Shown here: positions 25,972-38,079 of the stretch, one piece after another
Layout of the letters: every line of letters begins with the position of its first letter
Position numbering within the stretch: position 1 is the stretch's first letter
Origin: Betaproteobacteria bacterium
GTDB taxonomy: Bacteria; Pseudomonadota; Gammaproteobacteria; Burkholderiales; SG8-41
Direction of reading: 5' to 3'
Length of the DNA stretch: 64,000 nucleotides
Assembly: GCA_016868035.1 (NCBI GenBank)
Contig: VGID01000001.1
Span: 262,509 to 326,508, forward strand
Notes under the pieces: model-generated
Seen by the model: only the letters and a program-made list of their open reading frames with translations
The model's database searches: none
Told to the model about the DNA's origin: nothing
Program-made: the position numbers and the translations under genes

Positions 25972-27012
25972 TTACCGGAACTGGTCCTTGTTGGCCGCCC
26001 TGGAGCGCGCCTCCTCGACGGTGATGACGTTATGCCTGACGAGGTCCTGCAGGTTCTGATCCAGCGTCTGCATGCCAAGCTGCTGGCCGGTCTGTATCGC
26101 GGAGTACATCTGCGCCACCTTGTTTTCCCGGATCAGGTTGCGGATGGCCGGCGTGCCGATCATGATCTCGTGCGCCGCCACGCGCCCGCTGCCGTCCTTG
26201 GTCTTCAACAGCGTCTGCGATATGACCGCGCGCAGCGACTCGGAGAGCATCGCGCGCACCATGTCCTTTTCCTCGGCCGGAAACACGTCGATGATCCGGT
26301 CTATGGTCTTGGCCGCCGAGCTCGTGTGCAGCGTGCCGAACACCAGGTGCCCGGTCTCGGCCGCCGTCATCGCGAGCCGGATGGTCTCGAGGTCGCGCAT
26401 CTCGCCCACCAGGATTACGTCCGGATCTTCGCGCAGCGCGCTTCTCAGCGCGTTGGCGAACGAAAGCGTGTGCGGCCCCACTTCGCGCTGGTTGATCAGG
26501 CATTTCTTGGCTTCGTGCACGAATTCGATCGGGTCCTCGATCGTCAGCACGTGCCCGTACTCGTTGTCGTTGATGTAGTTGACCATCGCCGCGAGCGTGG
26601 TCGATTTCCCCGAGCCGGTGGGGCCCGTCACCAGCACGATACCGCGCGGCTGGTCGGCGATGTCCTGGAACACCTTCGGCGCCTTGAGTTCCTCGAGCGT
26701 GAGTACCTTGGAAGGAATGGTCCGGAACACGGCACCCGCGCCGCGGTGTTGCACGAAGGCGTTTACCCGGAAGCGCGCGAGGTTGGGAATCGCAAACGAG
26801 AAATCGCATTCGAGGTTCTCTTCGTAGAACTTGCGCTGCCCGTCGTTCATGATGTCGTACACCATCGCGTGTACGTCCTTGTGCTCCAGCGCGGGCAGGT
26901 TGATGCGCCGCACGTCGCCGTGCACGCGGATCATCGGGGGCAGTCCCGCCGAGAGGTGCAAGTCGGACGCCTTGTTCTTGACTACAAACGCCAGCAGCTC
27001 GGCGATGTCCAT
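25972..27012 (-). CDS. pilT: PilT type IV pilus retraction ATPase
   Basis: 346 residues. The retraction motor of type IV pili. Walker A GPTGSGKST is at 130-138, the Asp box is HVLTIEDPIEFVHEAKKC, Walker B is VILVGEMRDLETI and the His box is ETGHLVFGTLHTSSAAK. The conserved C-terminal AIRNLIREN motif required for retraction is present. The genes pilT-pilU here and yggS-proC-yggT on the other strand form a synteny block common in Beta- and Gammaproteobacteria. No other pilus genes lie in the window. Confidence 0.97.
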   Translation of the reverse strand: MDIAELLAFVVKNKASDLHLSAGLPPMIRVHGDVRRINLPALEHKDVHAMVYDIMNDGQRKFYEENLECDFSFAIPNLARFRVNAFVQHRGAGAVFRTIPSKVLTLEELKAPKVFQDIADQPRGIVLVTGPTGSGKSTTLAAMVNYINDNEYGHVLTIEDPIEFVHEAKKCLINQREVGPHTLSFANALRSALREDPDVILVGEMRDLETIRLAMTAAETGHLVFGTLHTSSAAKTIDRIIDVFPAEEKDMVRAMLSESLRAVISQTLLKTKDGSGRVAAHEIMIGTPAIRNLIRENKVAQMYSAIQTGQQLGMQTLDQNLQDLVRHNVITVEEARSRAANKDQFR

Positions 27013-27018
27013 TATAAT
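27013..27018 (+). promoter_or_regulatory. -10-like box between pilT and yggS
   Basis: TATAAT directly at the pilT start codon, pointing toward yggS about 100 bp away. The sequence ATTATAAT also reads as a -10 on the other strand but would overlap the pilT ATG, so the plus-strand use is favoured. Confidence 0.35.
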
Positions 27019-27119
27019 GCTCCGCTATCGTGGATTCGGGCAGAAAACGCGCGCCAGTACGGCAAAATGCGCAACAAAGTCTGCGCTGTTGATCGGTCTT
27101 CTCGCGCCGCGGAAAAATT

Positions 27120-27806
27120 ATGGGCACAATCGCCGCCAACTTGCAAGGCTTGCGCTCCCGCATGGCGCTTGCGGCCCGGGCCTGCGGCCGTTCTTCCGAG
27201 GAAATTGTGGTGGTGGCGGTGAGCAAGACCTTCGCGGCGGAGCGCGTGGCCGAGGCGCACGCCGCGGGGCAGAGCACTTTCGGCGAGAACCGCGTCCAGG
27301 AGGCCGTGACAAAAATCACGGAGCTCTCCGATCTCGCTCTCGAGTGGCATTTCATCGGACCGATACAGGCCAACAAGACGCGCCCCATAGCCGAGCATTT
27401 CCAGTGGGTGCACACGATCGAGCGCGAGAAGATCGCCGTGCGCCTGAACGAGGCCCGCCCGGAGGGGTCGCCGCCCCTCGAGGTGTGCATCCAGGTCAAC
27501 GTGAGCGGCGAGGCAAGCAAGAGCGGAGTCGCCCCGGGAGAAGAGATCGCCCTCGCGCAGGCGATCTCGCGGCTTCCGCGGCTGCGGCTGCGCGGGCTGA
27601 TGGCGATCCCGGAGCCGACGCCGGACCCTGCGCTGCAGCGACGGCGCTTCGCGCTGCTGCGAAAAATCAAAGACCGGCTTGCCGCGCAAGGATACCCTCT
27701 CGACACGCTGTCCATGGGCATGTCGGACGACCTGGAAGCCGCGATCGCCGAGGGCGCGACCATGGTGCGCGTGGGCACCGCGATCTTCGGCCCCCGCAAT
27801 CGGTAA
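27120..27806 (+). CDS. yggS: YggS/PLPBP pyridoxal-phosphate homeostasis protein
   Basis: 228 residues. A PLP-binding TIM-barrel protein of the YggS/PROSC family that buffers cellular vitamin B6. The PLP lysine is K36 in VVVAVSKTF. GENRVQEAVTKI, EWHFIGPIQANKTRP and the C-terminal LSMGMSDDLEAAIAEGATMV, which contacts the phosphate, are all present. It is followed by proC as in many Proteobacteria. The stop codon lies at the start of a repeat arm. Confidence 0.96.
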   Translation: MGTIAANLQGLRSRMALAARACGRSSEEIVVVAVSKTFAAERVAEAHAAGQSTFGENRVQEAVTKITELSDLALEWHFIGPIQANKTRPIAEHFQWVHTIEREKIAVRLNEARPEGSPPLEVCIQVNVSGEASKSGVAPGEEIALAQAISRLPRLRLRGLMAIPEPTPDPALQRRRFALLRKIKDRLAAQGYPLDTLSMGMSDDLEAAIAEGATMVRVGTAIFGPRNR

Positions 27807-27914
27807 ACGGTAATCGGTAAACGGTAAACGGTGTCGGGGGAACTGCGCTCCCACGCGGCTGCTAAGATAGCGTCATACTCCGACCGTTCACTGTTCACTG
27901 ATCACCGTTCACGG
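27800..27914. repeat. Inverted heptad element 11 (CGGTAAA / GTTCACT)
   Basis: The left arm, 27800-27832 (ATCGGTAAACGGTAATCGGT and further copies), overlaps the yggS stop. The right arm, 27883-27914 (CCGTTCACTGTTCACTGATC, then ACCGTTCACGG), ends 8 bp before the proC ATG. The core is about 50 bp. Confidence 0.9.
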
Positions 27915-27922
27915 CATTTGAC

Positions 27923-28735
27923 ATGAAAGTCACATTCATCGGCGGCGGCAACATGGCGAGCGCGATGATCGGCGGGCTCGTCAAGCAGGGCTGGTCCCCG
28001 GACGCGATCCGCGTGGTCGACGTTCTGAAGGCCGCGCGGCAGGCGCTCGAGCGTGATCTCAAAGTCAGAACGTACGCGCAGGTCGATGCGGAGGCGTCGC
28101 AGGTCGAGTGCATCGTCCTCGCCGTGAAACCGCAGCAGATGCGCGAGGCTGCTCGCGCGCTCAAGGCTCACCTCTCGAAGCAGCTCCTCGTCACGATCGC
28201 GGCAGGCATCCGGCTCGATGACCTCGCGCGCTGGCTCGGCGGCTACCGCCGCATCGTGCGCGCGATGCCCAACACCCCGGCGCTGGCGCGCGCCGGCGTC
28301 TCCGGCCTCTACGCCCCGGCCGCAGTCGCCGCCGCGGAGCGCGCGGCCGCCGAAAAAATACTCGGTGCCGTGGGATCAACAGTGTGGTTCGAACGAGAAG
28401 AGGATCTCGACGCCGTGACCGCCGTCTCGGGCAGCGGTCCCGCGTACGTGTTCTACTTCATCGAGGCGCTGGAACGCGCCGGGGTGGAGCTCGGGCTCCC
28501 GGCCGCGGCGGCGCGCAAGCTTGCGCTTGAAACGTTCGCGGGTGCCGTGAAGCTCGCAGCCGGGTCGGGAGAGCCGCCCGCGCGCCTGCGCGAGCGCGTC
28601 ACCTCCAAGGGCGGCACCACCGAGCGCGCGCTCGGATCTCTGGAGGCCGCCGGGGTCGCCGACGCGATCGTGCGCGCGGTGCGCGCCGCCGCGGAGCGCT
28701 CGCGCGAGCTCGGCGAGGAACTAGGCAGAGATTGA
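27923..28735 (+). CDS. proC: Pyrroline-5-carboxylate reductase
   Basis: 270 residues, normal for ProC. It catalyses the last step of proline synthesis, reducing pyrroline-5-carboxylate with NAD(P)H. The N-terminal dinucleotide motif is FIGGGNMASAMIGGL. VLAVKPQQM, RAMPNTPALARAGVSGLY and the family signature region SGSGPAYVFYFIEAL with RVTSKGGTTERALGSLE follow. No Shine-Dalgarno is visible in front of the ATG. Confidence 0.97.
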   Translation: MKVTFIGGGNMASAMIGGLVKQGWSPDAIRVVDVLKAARQALERDLKVRTYAQVDAEASQVECIVLAVKPQQMREAARALKAHLSKQLLVTIAAGIRLDDLARWLGGYRRIVRAMPNTPALARAGVSGLYAPAAVAAAERAAAEKILGAVGSTVWFEREEDLDAVTAVSGSGPAYVFYFIEALERAGVELGLPAAAARKLALETFAGAVKLAAGSGEPPARLRERVTSKGGTTERALGSLEAAGVADAIVRAVRAAAERSRELGEELGRD

Positions 28736-28737
28736 GG

Positions 28738-28831
28738 AGCCGCAGACCCGAAGGCACGGCGAGAGCGCAACGAAAACTATATGAATGGTTCCTCTTTGCG
28801 CAATCTTTGCACCTTGGCGCCTTTGCGGTGA
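28738..28831. repeat. Degenerate inverted octad element 12 (CCAAGGCG family)
   Basis: The right arm is clear at 28804-28829 (CTTTGCACCTTGGCGCCTTT, then GCGGT). The left arm at 28740-28765 is a worn complementary copy. The element lies between proC and yggT. Confidence 0.6.
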
Positions 28832-28847
28832 GGCCAGGAATTGACCC

Positions 28848-29432
28848 ATGATGTCACGAGCGCTCGCCTTTCTCGTCGAGACCGCCTTCGGTCTGTTCAC
28901 GATCGCGCTGCTCCTGCGCTTCTACCTGCAGTGGGCGCGGGCGCCCTACCGCAACCCGCTCTCCGAGTTCCTGCACGCGCTCACCGACTTCATGGTCCGC
29001 CCGGCGCGCCGCTTCATTCCCGGTTTGTGGGGCCTGGACATCGCGACCCTCGGGATCGCGTGGCTGGTGCAGCTGATGGAGTTGTTCCTGGTGCTGCAGA
29101 TCCGGGGCGTCGAGTTCGGGCCGGAGGCCGGCCTCGCCTTCCTTGCGCTCGTTCTGATGGCGGCGCTGATGCTGGTAAAGCTCAGCCTCTACATCATCAT
29201 GGTGGCGGTCATCGTGCAGGCCGTGCTGTCGTGGGTCAATTCCTATAGTCCCGTCATGCCTCTGCTGAACAGCATGACACGGCCCTTCCTGCGTGTGTTC
29301 CAGCGGCGCATCCCGCCGATCGGCAACGTGGACCTCTCTCCGCTGTTTGTGGTCATCGTCTGCCAGCTCCTGCTGATGGCGCCGGTCGCTTACCTGGAGG
29401 TCTCCGTATCGCGCTTGGTCCAGGGCGGCTGA
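28848..29432 (+). CDS. yggT: YggT family membrane protein
   Basis: 194 residues with two YggT modules. The first is FTIALLLRFYLQWARAPYRNP, then FMVRPARRFIPGLWGLDIAT. The second is YIIMVAVIVQAVLSWVNSYS, then MTRPFLRVFQRRIPPIGNVD, each with the RP and G-D marks of the family. Roles in osmotic shock resistance and cell division have been suggested for relatives. It follows proC in the usual order. Confidence 0.92.
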   Translation: MMSRALAFLVETAFGLFTIALLLRFYLQWARAPYRNPLSEFLHALTDFMVRPARRFIPGLWGLDIATLGIAWLVQLMELFLVLQIRGVEFGPEAGLAFLALVLMAALMLVKLSLYIIMVAVIVQAVLSWVNSYSPVMPLLNSMTRPFLRVFQRRIPPIGNVDLSPLFVVIVCQLLLMAPVAYLEVSVSRLVQGG

Positions 29433-29770
29433 CGGCCCACTGGTCACGAGTCACGGGTCACGCCGCGGCCTCTGACAGGACTTCGACAAGGATTCCCCGC
29501 GTGACGTCGGCCGCCTGCGCGCAGCCTCTGATCGAATAGACGCGAGACTCTGAGATCACGCTGTCGGCTGCCCGCGCGCCTGCCCGCTCCAGCCTGCGGC
29601 AGTCCGAGTCCGGCGCGCCCTCCTTGGGTCGGACCCGAGCGTGCAGCGCGGGTTGCGAGTTCCGAGCCCGCAGTTCCACGTCCGAAGATCCGATCCGGCG
29701 ACCTTGAACCTTGAACGCGGAACCCGAAACTCGGAACGCCGGCGGGGTCCCTCTTCCTCCCTCCGGCGCG
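29433..29770. other. Convergent intergenic region with repeat arms
   Basis: This 338-bp space between yggT and the convergent rng holds no supported gene. It begins with a short GTCACGA-type heptad arm (29440-29461). It ends with an inverted pair, GAGTTCCGAGCCCGCAGTTC near 29658-29677 and GGAACCCGAAACTCGGAACG near 29719-29738, next to a CCTTGAACCTTGAAC heptad tract (29702-29716). The middle 190 bp is GC-rich with no recognisable signal. Confidence 0.6.
29655..29740. repeat. Inverted heptad element 13 (GTTCCGA / CGGAACC)
   Basis: Complementary arms at 29655-29680 and 29717-29740, with an intervening GGTTCAA-family tract. It lies 30 bp downstream of the rng stop and could also act as a transcript-end hairpin for rng. 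Confidence 0.65.
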
Positions 29771-31231
<1,461 letters not shown>

Positions 31232-31237
31232 GCGGGC

Positions 31238-31858
31238 TTATACGACGGGAATGTCGAACCGCGCGAGCAGCTCCGCCGTTTCCGCCAGCGGCAGGCCCAT
31301 GACCCCGGAGTAGCTGCCGGCCATCCGGGTGACGAACGCCGCCGCGCGGCCCTGGATCGCGTACGCGCCGGCCTTGTCGAGGGGCTCACCGCTCGTGATG
31401 TAGCGGCGAATCTCGTTTTCCTTGAGCTCGCGGAACCACACGCTGGAGACCGAAATCTGCGTTTCGACCTGATCCCGCAGCGCAAGGGCAACGGCGGTGA
31501 GCACCTGATGCTCCCGGCCCGAGAGCGTCCTGAGTATCCGCGCCGCGTGTTCCGCGTCTTCGGGCTTGCCGATGACCGCGTCCTCGAACACGACGGTGGT
31601 GTCCGCCGCCAGTACCGGCTTCTGCGGCAGCCCGCGCTGCGCGATCTGGCGCACGGCCGCGGCCGCCTTCGCGGTCGCCAGGCGCAGCGCGTACACCCCG
31701 GGCGATTCGTCGGCCAGCGGGGCCTCGTCCACGTCGGCGCCGCGGCGCAGGTCCTCGCGCAGCAGCAGCACCTCGAAGGGCACGCCGATCTGCTTGAGCA
31801 GTTCGCGCCGCCGAGGGCTGCGGGAGGCGAGATAGATCCGCTTGTCGCTGACGCTCAT
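31238..31858 (-). CDS. maf: Maf-family nucleoside triphosphate pyrophosphatase
   Basis: 206 residues from ATG 31858. A Maf/YhdE-type house-cleaning pyrophosphatase acting on dTTP/UTP or modified nucleotides. IYLASRSPRRRELLKQIG is the signature substrate-binding loop. LAADTTVVFEDAVIGKPED contains the catalytic aspartate, and DKAGAYAIQGRAAAFV is the third conserved block. A longer frame starting upstream would add about 23 residues entirely encoded by heptad repeats and is rejected as the start. Confidence 0.95.
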   Translation of the reverse strand: MSVSDKRIYLASRSPRRRELLKQIGVPFEVLLLREDLRRGADVDEAPLADESPGVYALRLATAKAAAAVRQIAQRGLPQKPVLAADTTVVFEDAVIGKPEDAEHAARILRTLSGREHQVLTAVALALRDQVETQISVSSVWFRELKENEIRRYITSGEPLDKAGAYAIQGRAAAFVTRMAGSYSGVMGLPLAETAELLARFDIPVV

Positions 31859-31860
31859 TC

Positions 31861-31958
31861 TAGGATTGAGGATTGAGGATTGAGGATTGAGGATTGAGGA
31901 TCGAGGGAGCGTTCGGTTATCCGTCATGCTCGATCCTCACTCCTCAATCCTCATTCCT
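31861..31958. repeat. Inverted heptad element 14 (GGATTGA / TCAATCC)
   Basis: Six nearly perfect GGATTGA units at 31861-31902. The complementary arm is 31929-31957 (CGATCCTCACTCCTCAATCC, then TCATTCC). The core is about 25 bp. It lies between rlmH and maf and is the most regular array in the window. Confidence 0.95.
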
Positions 31959-31963
31959 GCGTT

Positions 31964-32434
31964 TCACTCCCTGTGATAGGGGTGATTGTGCAGCAGAGTG
32001 AGCGCGCGATAAAGCTGCTCCGCAAGCACGACGCGCGCAAGCGCGTGCGGCAGGGTCAGTGGAGAGAGCGACCACCGGAACGCCGCCTCGCGCTTGAGCC
32101 CCTCCGCCAGGCCGTCGGCGCCCCCGACGATGAAGGCGATATCGCGCCCGCTCTCGCGCCAGCGCACGAACCGCTTCGCCAGTTCCGCCGTGCTCATGAG
32201 CACCCCCCGCTCGTCCAGGACAACGCGCAGGCAGTTGGCGGGCAATGCGCCGACTATCCGCTTCTGCTCGGCCTCCAGCACCCGCAGCGCCGTCTGTCCG
32301 GAACCGCGCGCGGCGGGTTTGAGCGCGATCAGTTCGATGCGGGCCTCGCGCGGCATGCGGCGCGCGTATTCGACGAATCCGGCCTCCGCCCATGCCGGCA
32401 TTCTATGACCAACCGCGACCACGAGGAGCTTCAT
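31964..32434 (-). CDS. rlmH: RlmH 23S rRNA pseudouridine-1915 N3-methyltransferase
   Basis: 156 residues, essentially the E. coli length. A SPOUT-fold enzyme that methylates pseudouridine 1915 of 23S rRNA in assembled ribosomes. The N-terminus is [20 protein letters not shown]. The knot motifs are [23 protein letters not shown] and [13 protein letters not shown], the conserved C-terminus. It lies directly behind rsfS in the standard nadD-rsfS-rlmH order. Confidence 0.97.
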   Translation of the reverse strand: MKLLVVAVGHRMPAWAEAGFVEYARRMPREARIELIALKPAARGSGQTALRVLEAEQKRIVGALPANCLRVVLDERGVLMSTAELAKRFVRWRESGRDIAFIVGGADGLAEGLKREAAFRWSLSPLTLPHALARVVLAEQLYRALTLLHNHPYHRE

Positions 32435-32457
32435 GCGGCCGCGCCGCGGGCGGCCCC

Positions 32458-32814
32458 CTAATGCGCCCCCGCGCGGGGGGACCGCCGGCCCCGCAGCGGC
32501 GCCCACAATTCCTCGAGATTGTAGTGCCTGCGGACCGTGGGCTGCATGATATGAATGATCACCTGGCCCAAATCGACCAGGATCCAGTCTCCCACCTGCT
32601 CTCCCTCCGTCCCGTACACCCGCGCGCCAAGCGCCTCGAGCTTCTCGTGGACATGGTTGGAGAGCGCCCTGCCCTGGCGAGCGGAATCTGCGCTCGCGAT
32701 GATGATCTTGTCGAACAGCACGGTCATGCGCCTGACGTCCAGCACCACGATGTCGCGCGCCTTGATGTCCTCGAGCGCCGCCACCGCCGCCTTGACCAGC
32801 TTGTCTGACCTCAT
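32458..32814 (-). CDS. rsfS: RsfS ribosomal silencing factor
   Basis: 118 residues. It binds uL14 on the large subunit and blocks subunit joining in starvation. The family sequence is visible: [40 protein letters not shown], then [20 protein letters not shown] and [10 protein letters not shown]. The start ATG overlaps the nadD stop (ATGA), indicating translational coupling. It is followed by rlmH after 23 bp. Confidence 0.96.
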   Translation of the reverse strand: MRSDKLVKAAVAALEDIKARDIVVLDVRRMTVLFDKIIIASADSARQGRALSNHVHEKLEALGARVYGTEGEQVGDWILVDLGQVIIHIMQPTVRRHYNLEELWAPLRGRRSPRAGAH

Positions 32815-33479
32815 CGACCTCCGGGGTAGAGCCTGTTCGTTTGAATATAATCGAGAACGGCGTCGGGGAGCAAATAACGCGGATCCTCGCCGGAGCGCAG
32901 CATGTTGCGGATCGCGCTCGCCGAGATGTCGAGCGCGGTGATGGCGACCACGGCGATGCCTCCGGCGGGCGCGAGGTGCACGGAAAGCGGCTGTTTCATG
33001 AGCCGCGCGGCGTACTCCCGCGCCAGCGGCTGCGACATCCGCTGCTGCCAGCGCTCGACCGCCCCGCCGGGACGGTGCGCCACGACGATGTGCGCGAGCA
33101 AGAACAGCTCGTGCCACCGGTGCCACGCGGCCAGCTCCAGAAACGCATCGGCTCCGAGCAACAGAGCGAGCGGGCAATCCGCCCCGAACTCGGCCCGCAG
33201 GGCCGTGAGCGTGTCGAACGTGTAGCCCGGTCCCGGGCGGCGCGCCTCGCGGTCGTCCACCCTGAACCGGCCGTTGCCCGACACGGCAAGACGCACCATC
33301 TCGACGCGGTGCTCGACGAGGGCCTGCGGCGCGGCGCGGTGTGGCGGCGTGCCGCTCGGGACGAACCGCACCTCCTTGAGCTTGAGCGCCTCGAACAACT
33401 CCTGTGCGAGGCGCAGGTGTCCGAAATGGATGGGATCGAAGGTGCCGCCGAGAATGCCGATGGGAGCGGCGCTACTCAC
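32811..33479 (-). CDS. nadD: Nicotinate-nucleotide adenylyltransferase
   Basis: 222 residues from GTG 33479. It makes deamido-NAD from nicotinate mononucleotide and ATP. The nucleotidyltransferase signature [17 protein letters not shown] is at about 9-25. [27 protein letters not shown] and the C-terminal [20 protein letters not shown], equivalent to the ISxTxxR motif, are all present. It is the first gene of the nadD-rsfS-rlmH group and follows aceF after a repeat element. Confidence 0.96.
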   Translation of the reverse strand: MSSAAPIGILGGTFDPIHFGHLRLAQELFEALKLKEVRFVPSGTPPHRAAPQALVEHRVEMVRLAVSGNGRFRVDDREARRPGPGYTFDTLTALRAEFGADCPLALLLGADAFLELAAWHRWHELFLLAHIVVAHRPGGAVERWQQRMSQPLAREYAARLMKQPLSVHLAPAGGIAVVAITALDISASAIRNMLRSGEDPRYLLPDAVLDYIQTNRLYPGGR

Positions 33480-33504
33480 GCACGCCGCCCACTAGAGAAG
33501 AATC

Positions 33505-33657
33505 TTGAACCACAAAGGACACAAAGGACACGAAGAGGAACACATGAGTTAGAACCGCCCATAAAAAAACAATGACGCAGAAATTCAGGCCTTCTTATGC
33601 CGTTTTTGATCTTGCAGATGAAACCTTTGTGTCCTTTGTGTCCTTCGTGGTGAAGCT
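33505..33657. repeat. Inverted 9-mer element 15 (GGACACAAA / TTTGTGTCC)
   Basis: The left arm, 33507-33537 (ACCACAAAGGACACAAAGGA, then CACGAAG), pairs with the right arm, 33622-33655 (CCTTTGTGTCCTTTGTGTCC, then TTCGTGGT). The core is about 85 bp. The right arm ends 9 bp beyond the aceF stop on the complementary strand. Confidence 0.95.
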
Positions 33658-33663
33658 TTTTCG

Positions 33664-35046
33664 CTACAAGACCAACCGGCGGATGTCGGACAGCACCGAG
33701 CTCAGGTGCGAGATGAAGCGCGCGCCCTGCGCGCCGTCGATGACGCGGTGGTCGTACGACACCGACAGCGGCAGCATCAGCCGCGGGGCGAATTCCTTGC
33801 CGTTCCACACCGGCTTCATCACCGACCTGCCCACTCCCAGGATCGCCACCTCCGGCGCGTTGATGATGGGCGTGAACATCGAGCCGCCGATACCGCCCAG
33901 GCTCGAGATCGAGAAGCAGCCGCCCTGCAGATCGGCGGGATTGATCTTGCCCGCGCGCATGCGCGCGCTCACGTCGCCCAGCTCCCTTGCGAGCTCGAGC
34001 AGGCCCTTCTTGTCCGCATCGCGGATCACGGGAACGACCAGGCCGTTCGGCGTATCCACGGCCACGCCGATGTGAAAGTACTGCTTGAGGACGAGGCTTT
34101 CTCCGTCAGCCGAGAGCGAGGCGTTGAACTCCGGAAACTGCTTGAGCGCAACCACGCAAGCCTTGATCAGGAAACAGATGATGGTAAAGCGGATGCCCTG
34201 CGCCTTCGCCTCTTCGGCCTGGAGCTTGCGGAATTCCTCGAGCTCGGTGATGTCCGCCTCGTCGTGCTGCGTAACGTGCGGGATGGCAACCCAGTTACGG
34301 TGCAGATTCGCGCCGGAGAGCTTCTTGATGCGGGAGAGCGGCTTCGCTTCCACCGGACCGAACCTGGCAAAGTCGACCTGCGGCAGCGGCGGCAGGCCCA
34401 GCCCGAGCCCGCCTTCGGCGCCGCGAGGCCGCGCGAGCTCGCCCTTGACGTAGCTCTGAACGTCCTCCTTGAGGACGCGCTCCTTGGGCCCGCTGCCCTT
34501 GACGCGCGCGAGATCCACGCCGAGCTCCCGCGCGAAGCGCCGCACCGAGGGGCTCGCGTGGGCGTTGCGGAATCCCGCCTCGTCCGTGACGGGCGCGGGT
34601 GTGGCCGCCGGCTGTATCTCGCGCTGCCGGGCGGGGGCTGCAGCGGGCTCGCGCTTTTCCGGCGGTGCGGGCGGCGCCCTTTCTTCCTTGGGCTCCTCTT
34701 TCTTCGCGGCCGGCGCCTCGCGCTTGGGCTCCTCCTTCTCCTTCTCTTTCTCTTTCTCCTTCTCCTTCTCCTTCTTCCCCTCCTCCACCGCGGGCTTGCC
34801 GCCGTCGCCGGTCTCGAGCGTGAGCACCAGCGTGCCCTCCGAGACTTTGTCGCCGGCCTTAACCCGGATCTCCTTCACCACGCCCGCGCACGGCGAGGGA
34901 ACGTCCATCGTCGCCTTGTCGGATTCGAGCGTGATCAGCGAATCCTCCGGCTTCACGGAATCGCCCGGCTTCACCAGCACCTCGATGACCGGCACGTCCT
35001 TGAAGTCGCCGATGCCGGGGACCTTGACCTCGATGACGTTGCTCAT
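33664..35046 (-). CDS. aceF: Pyruvate dehydrogenase E2, dihydrolipoamide acetyltransferase
   Basis: 460 residues. E2 core of the pyruvate dehydrogenase complex. One lipoyl domain (1-75) has the lipoylated K44 in ESDKATMDVP. A linker (about 78-155) includes a run of alternating K and E. A peripheral-subunit-binding domain follows (about 163-200: SPSVRRFARELGVDLARV). The catalytic domain (about 235-460) carries the active-site histidine in SYDHRVIDGAQGARF. E. coli has three lipoyl domains, so this is a single-lipoyl form. It follows aceE; no lpd gene is adjacent. Confidence 0.96.
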   Translation of the reverse strand: MSNVIEVKVPGIGDFKDVPVIEVLVKPGDSVKPEDSLITLESDKATMDVPSPCAGVVKEIRVKAGDKVSEGTLVLTLETGDGGKPAVEEGKKEKEKEKEKEKEKEEPKREAPAAKKEEPKEERAPPAPPEKREPAAAPARQREIQPAATPAPVTDEAGFRNAHASPSVRRFARELGVDLARVKGSGPKERVLKEDVQSYVKGELARPRGAEGGLGLGLPPLPQVDFARFGPVEAKPLSRIKKLSGANLHRNWVAIPHVTQHDEADITELEEFRKLQAEEAKAQGIRFTIICFLIKACVVALKQFPEFNASLSADGESLVLKQYFHIGVAVDTPNGLVVPVIRDADKKGLLELARELGDVSARMRAGKINPADLQGGCFSISSLGGIGGSMFTPIINAPEVAILGVGRSVMKPVWNGKEFAPRLMLPLSVSYDHRVIDGAQGARFISHLSSVLSDIRRLVL

Positions 35047-35055
35047 GATCGATTT

Positions 35056-35182
35056 GTAGGATTGAGGATCGAGGATTGGGCATTGAGTGGAATCTCAACG
35101 ACGCCCCACGCTTTGCCCTCAATCTTCAATCCTCGGTCCTCAGTCTCAGTCCTCGATCCTCATAGCTCAATCCTCAATCCTG
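35056..35182. repeat. Inverted heptad element 16 (GGATTGA / TCAATCC) between aceE and aceF
   Basis: The arm 35057-35088 (AGGATTGAGGATCGAGGATT and onward) pairs with the longer arm 35116-35181 (CCCTCAATCTTCAATCCTCG and further copies). The core is about 28 bp. The array fills the 140-bp space between the two pyruvate dehydrogenase genes. Confidence 0.9.
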
Positions 35183-35186
35183 CTAC

Positions 35187-37862
<2,676 letters not shown>

Positions 37863-37955
37863 GGCGGCCAACCTCGCTATCGGACGAGCTCGTGTCAGGG
37901 TAAGGTCACTGCAGGCGTTCGGGCGCGCTTATGGCGCTCCGCGTCCGGCACGGCC

Positions 37956-37961
37956 ATTATA
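37956..37961 (-). promoter_or_regulatory. -10 box upstream of aceE
   Basis: On the minus strand the sequence reads GATGCTATAATGGCCG, giving TATAAT about 94 bp before the aceE ATG. No convincing -35 hexamer was found. The spacing would leave an 85-nt leader. Confidence 0.45.
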
Positions 37962-38079
37962 GCATCGGGCCATGCCCGGACCGGGTCGCACGCGCGCCGG
38001 ATTGTTTTGCCGCAACAGATGCTTACGTGCCCGGACGGAGACCGCCGGGCACGCGCCCGGAGCGCGGCGCAGTACGCGT

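Noticed and set aside
24794-27012. Whether the two pilus ATPases are a recent tandem duplication
   Set aside because: They are the ancient and distinct PilU and PilT, each with its own tail features.
31859-31927. Longer Maf start 69 bp upstream
   Set aside because: The added residues are wholly translated from heptad repeat DNA and have no family counterpart.
31861-31958. Regular repeats that could be mistaken for a CRISPR array
   Set aside because: Units are 7 bp in direct tandem with no spacers, and the second arm is inverted. No cas genes are present.
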